Assembly (NCBI GenBank): GCA_963807235.1
Contig: CAWEBF010000008.1
Coordinates: 137,733 to 201,732 of the forward strand
Reading direction: 5' to 3'
DNA length: 64,000 nucleotides
Source of the DNA: CAWEBF01 sp963807235
GTDB taxonomy: Bacteria; Acidobacteriota; Vicinamibacteria; Vicinamibacterales; UBA2999
Part shown: positions 62,424 to 64,000 of the stretch, piece by piece
Layout of the letters: every line of letters begins with the position of its first letter
Numbering within the stretch: the stretch's first letter is position 1
Notes under the pieces: model-generated
Told to the model about the DNA's origin: nothing
Databases searched by the model: none
The model's input: only the letters and a program-made list of their open reading frames with translations
Made by a program: the position numbers and the translations under genes

Positions 62424-63335
62424 ATGTCACTGGGTACGAGCCGTGCTGTCGCTTATCGTCGTGGCTGAGCTGCGGCCTGCGGGGGCGGTGGCGCCCCGGC
62501 AGGTGAGTCGGGCACGGCGGGATCCGCGCCCGCGGGTGGCGTGGTCATCCGGCTCACGGGATCCGACACGATGGTGAACCTCGACCAGGCATGGGCTGAG
62601 AACTACAGGAAAGTGAAGCCGGATGTTTCGGTGCAGATTGCCGGTGGCGGGTCGGGCGTGGGCATCGCCGGGCTGATCGACGGCATCCTGGACGTCGCCG
62701 CCTCCAGCCGCAAGATGGAGCCGGCCGAGATCGAGCGGGCCACCAAGGAGGCGGGCAGCCCGCCCCAGGAGTTCGTGGTCGGCCTCGATGCCTTGGCCGT
62801 CTACATCCACGACAGCAACCCGTTGAAGGAGATTGCCCTCGACGAGCTGGCCGAGATCTACGGGGACGAAGGCAAGCTGACCAAGTGGTCGCAGCTGGGG
62901 ATCAAGAACGCCGCGTGCTCCTCTGACGAGATCCTGCGTATCGGCCGGCAGAACAACTCCGGTACCTATGCCTACTTTCGCGAGGCGGTGCTGGGCCGCA
63001 CCCGGGAGTTCAAGCTGGGATCGGTGGACCAGAGCGGATCGAAGGACGTGGTGGCGCTGATCTCTCGAACGCCGTGCGCAATCGGCTACAGCGGCATGGC
63101 CTACGGCGCCCCCGGCGCTCGTGCGGTAGCAGTCGCGAAGAAGAAAGGCGAGAAGGCCTTTACGCCGACGCTCGAGACGGCCCTCGACGGCACCTACCCG
63201 ATCTCCCGGCCGCTGTACTTCTACTCCCACGGCACGCCGACGGCGCCGGTGAAGGAATTCATCGATTGGACGCTCAGCGACGCCGGGCAGAAGATCCTCT
63301 ATGACATCGGCTACGTGCCGGCTCCCAAGAAGTAG
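62424..63335 (+). CDS. pstS: Phosphate-binding lipoprotein PstS, frameshifts in the N-terminal region
   Basis: The core from 62541 (VIRLTGSDTMVNLDQAWAEN) is the PstS-type periplasmic binding protein, with VQIAGGGSGVGIAGLIDGIL, ILDVAASSRKMEPAEIE, GRQNNSGTYAYFREAVLG (phosphate-binding Ser/Thr loop), CAIGYSGMAYG and YFYSHGTPTAPVKEFIDWTL. It captures phosphate for the Pst ABC transporter. Upstream, broken over two or three frames, is what looks like a lipoprotein signal: ATG 62424, LSLIVVA, LSCG (lipobox), and the low-complexity GGGAPAGESGTAGSAPAGG. The protein is thus probably anchored by a lipid. It is followed by pstC 15 bases later. Confidence 0.87.
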
Positions 63336-63350
63336 GGCACGGGGGAACCG

Positions 63351-64000
63351 ATGGCGATGCGGGGCACGCTCACGACGCGGTTCGGGTCCATCACCGAGCC
63401 GCTCATCGAGGGGATGATCCGGCTGTGCGGCTGGAGCGCCATTTTTTTCGTCTTCGCCATCTTCTTCTTCGTCTTTCGTGAAGGTGCGCCGTTTCTTTTC
63501 GGGAAACTCGACCTCTGGGAGTTCTTCACCAGCATCAACTGGCGGCCTGATTCCCGCGTCCGGGCCCAATACGGTGCGCTGGCGCTCATCGCCGGGACGG
63601 CCTCGGTGACGCTGCTGGCGGCGGTATCGGCGGTGCCCGCCGGTCTCGGAGCGGCGGTATTCGTCTCGGAGTTCTGCGCGCCCCGCCTGCGAGAGTCCTT
63701 GAAGATCGTCATCGAGCTCCTGGCCGCGATTCCGTCGGTCGTGTGGGGGTTCATCGGCTACATGGTGTTGAACCCGCTGCTCATCTGGGCCACCGGGGCG
63801 CCGATCGGGATCAACATCCTGAACGGCGGCGTGATCCTGGCCCTCATGAGCGTCCCGATCATCATGTCGGTGGGGGAGGACGCCCTCCGCGCGGTGCCGG
63901 ACACCTACCGCGAGGCCGCCCTTGCGCTCGGCGCCAGCCGCTGGCAGCTGGTGTACAAGGTGCTGGTGCCAGCCGCCAAGAACGGCCTGTTGGCGGCGGC
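63351..64000 (+). CDS. pstC: Phosphate ABC transporter permease PstC, truncated by window end
   Basis: 216 residues are visible. The frame is open from ATG 63351 to the window edge. Membrane segments include LCGWSAIFFVFAIFFFVFRE, LALIAGTASVTLLAAVSAVP, IELLAAIPSVVWGFIGYMVL and GGVILALMSVPIIMSVGED. The cytoplasmic EAA loop that contacts the ATPase is YREAALALGASRWQLVYKVL followed by VPAAKNGLLAA. The GGGGAACC ribosome site precedes the ATG. It lies directly after pstS, so pstA and pstB are expected beyond the right edge. Confidence 0.92.
   Translation, partial: MAMRGTLTTRFGSITEPLIEGMIRLCGWSAIFFVFAIFFFVFREGAPFLFGKLDLWEFFTSINWRPDSRVRAQYGALALIAGTASVTLLAAVSAVPAGLGAAVFVSEFCAPRLRESLKIVIELLAAIPSVVWGFIGYMVLNPLLIWATGAPIGINILNGGVILALMSVPIIMSVGEDALRAVPDTYREAALALGASRWQLVYKVLVPAAKNGLLAA

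Overview
The window is high-GC bacterial chromosome with long runs of secreted, soil-type proteins. It carries a TonB-dependent receptor with a carboxypeptidase-regulatory N-terminus, DUF6152 proteins, many exported paralogues with a 'GRPDLSGIW'-like start, three PQQ-type sugar dehydrogenases and several exported metallo-beta-lactamase-fold enzymes. This mix points to Acidobacteriota, most likely Vicinamibacteria. That placement is inferred from gene content; there is no rRNA gene to confirm it. I see no tRNA, rRNA, CRISPR array, integrase or transposase.

Layout. 1-9.8 kb: a TPR lipoprotein and a TonB receptor (both frameshifted), a PAS-GGDEF-EAL protein, a sugar dehydrogenase, an exported beta-lactamase-fold protein and a probable methanethiol S-methyltransferase. 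9.8-19 kb: secreted SnoaL-like and 'SGIW' proteins, a four-gene + strand operon (two 'SGIW'-like proteins, a beta-lactamase-fold enzyme, an alpha/beta hydrolase), then DUF3667, VOC, DinB and APH-type genes. 19-25 kb: a PadR/membrane-protein pair, a CxxCH protein of terpene-cyclase-like fold, a DUF2975/XRE operon, a COG3650-type lipoprotein and a second sugar dehydrogenase. 25-31 kb: a minus-strand run of porin, CotH, metallophosphoesterase lipoprotein and polytopic membrane protein, preceded by a DinB-like gene. 31-41 kb: a 739-residue orphan, a Tat-exported molybdopterin oxidoreductase with a PEP-CTERM-like protein beside it, a DUF2089 operon, and a cluster of DUF6152 and related exported proteins. 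41-54 kb: a subtilase with five CARDB repeats, a cytochrome c with LysR regulator, a Tat-exported amidohydrolase with a beta-lactamase-fold partner, an intact TonB receptor, an antiporter, a GNAT enzyme and an ArsR-AHSA1/SnoaL pair. 54.6-60.2 kb: a probable catabolic operon (aldehyde dehydrogenase, hydroxyacid dehydrogenase, carboxymuconolactone decarboxylase, sugar dehydrogenase, MmgE/PrpD). 60.2-64 kb: a phosphate-acquisition cluster (PhoB-like regulator, OprO/P-type porin, PstS, PstC) running off the right edge.

Three features cut across the gene list. First, short tandem repeats with a strict 7-base period lie between genes at eight loci, four of which share the unit AACYACG; this is the most unusual signal in the window. 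Second, hairpin-rich repeats, several containing a CTAGCGAGGCTCCGCC core and/or a TTCG-looped GC hairpin, sit at or within a few bases of stop codons. Third, several regulator genes (PadR, ArsR, DUF2089, LysR) have a promoter-like -10 box only 5-7 bases before the start codon, which predicts leaderless mRNAs with operators inside the promoter.

At least fourteen genes have reading frames broken by single-base indels while the protein continues cleanly in the next frame. The even spread of these breaks suggests uncorrected sequencing indels more than gene decay, so they are annotated as whole genes with the break positions noted.
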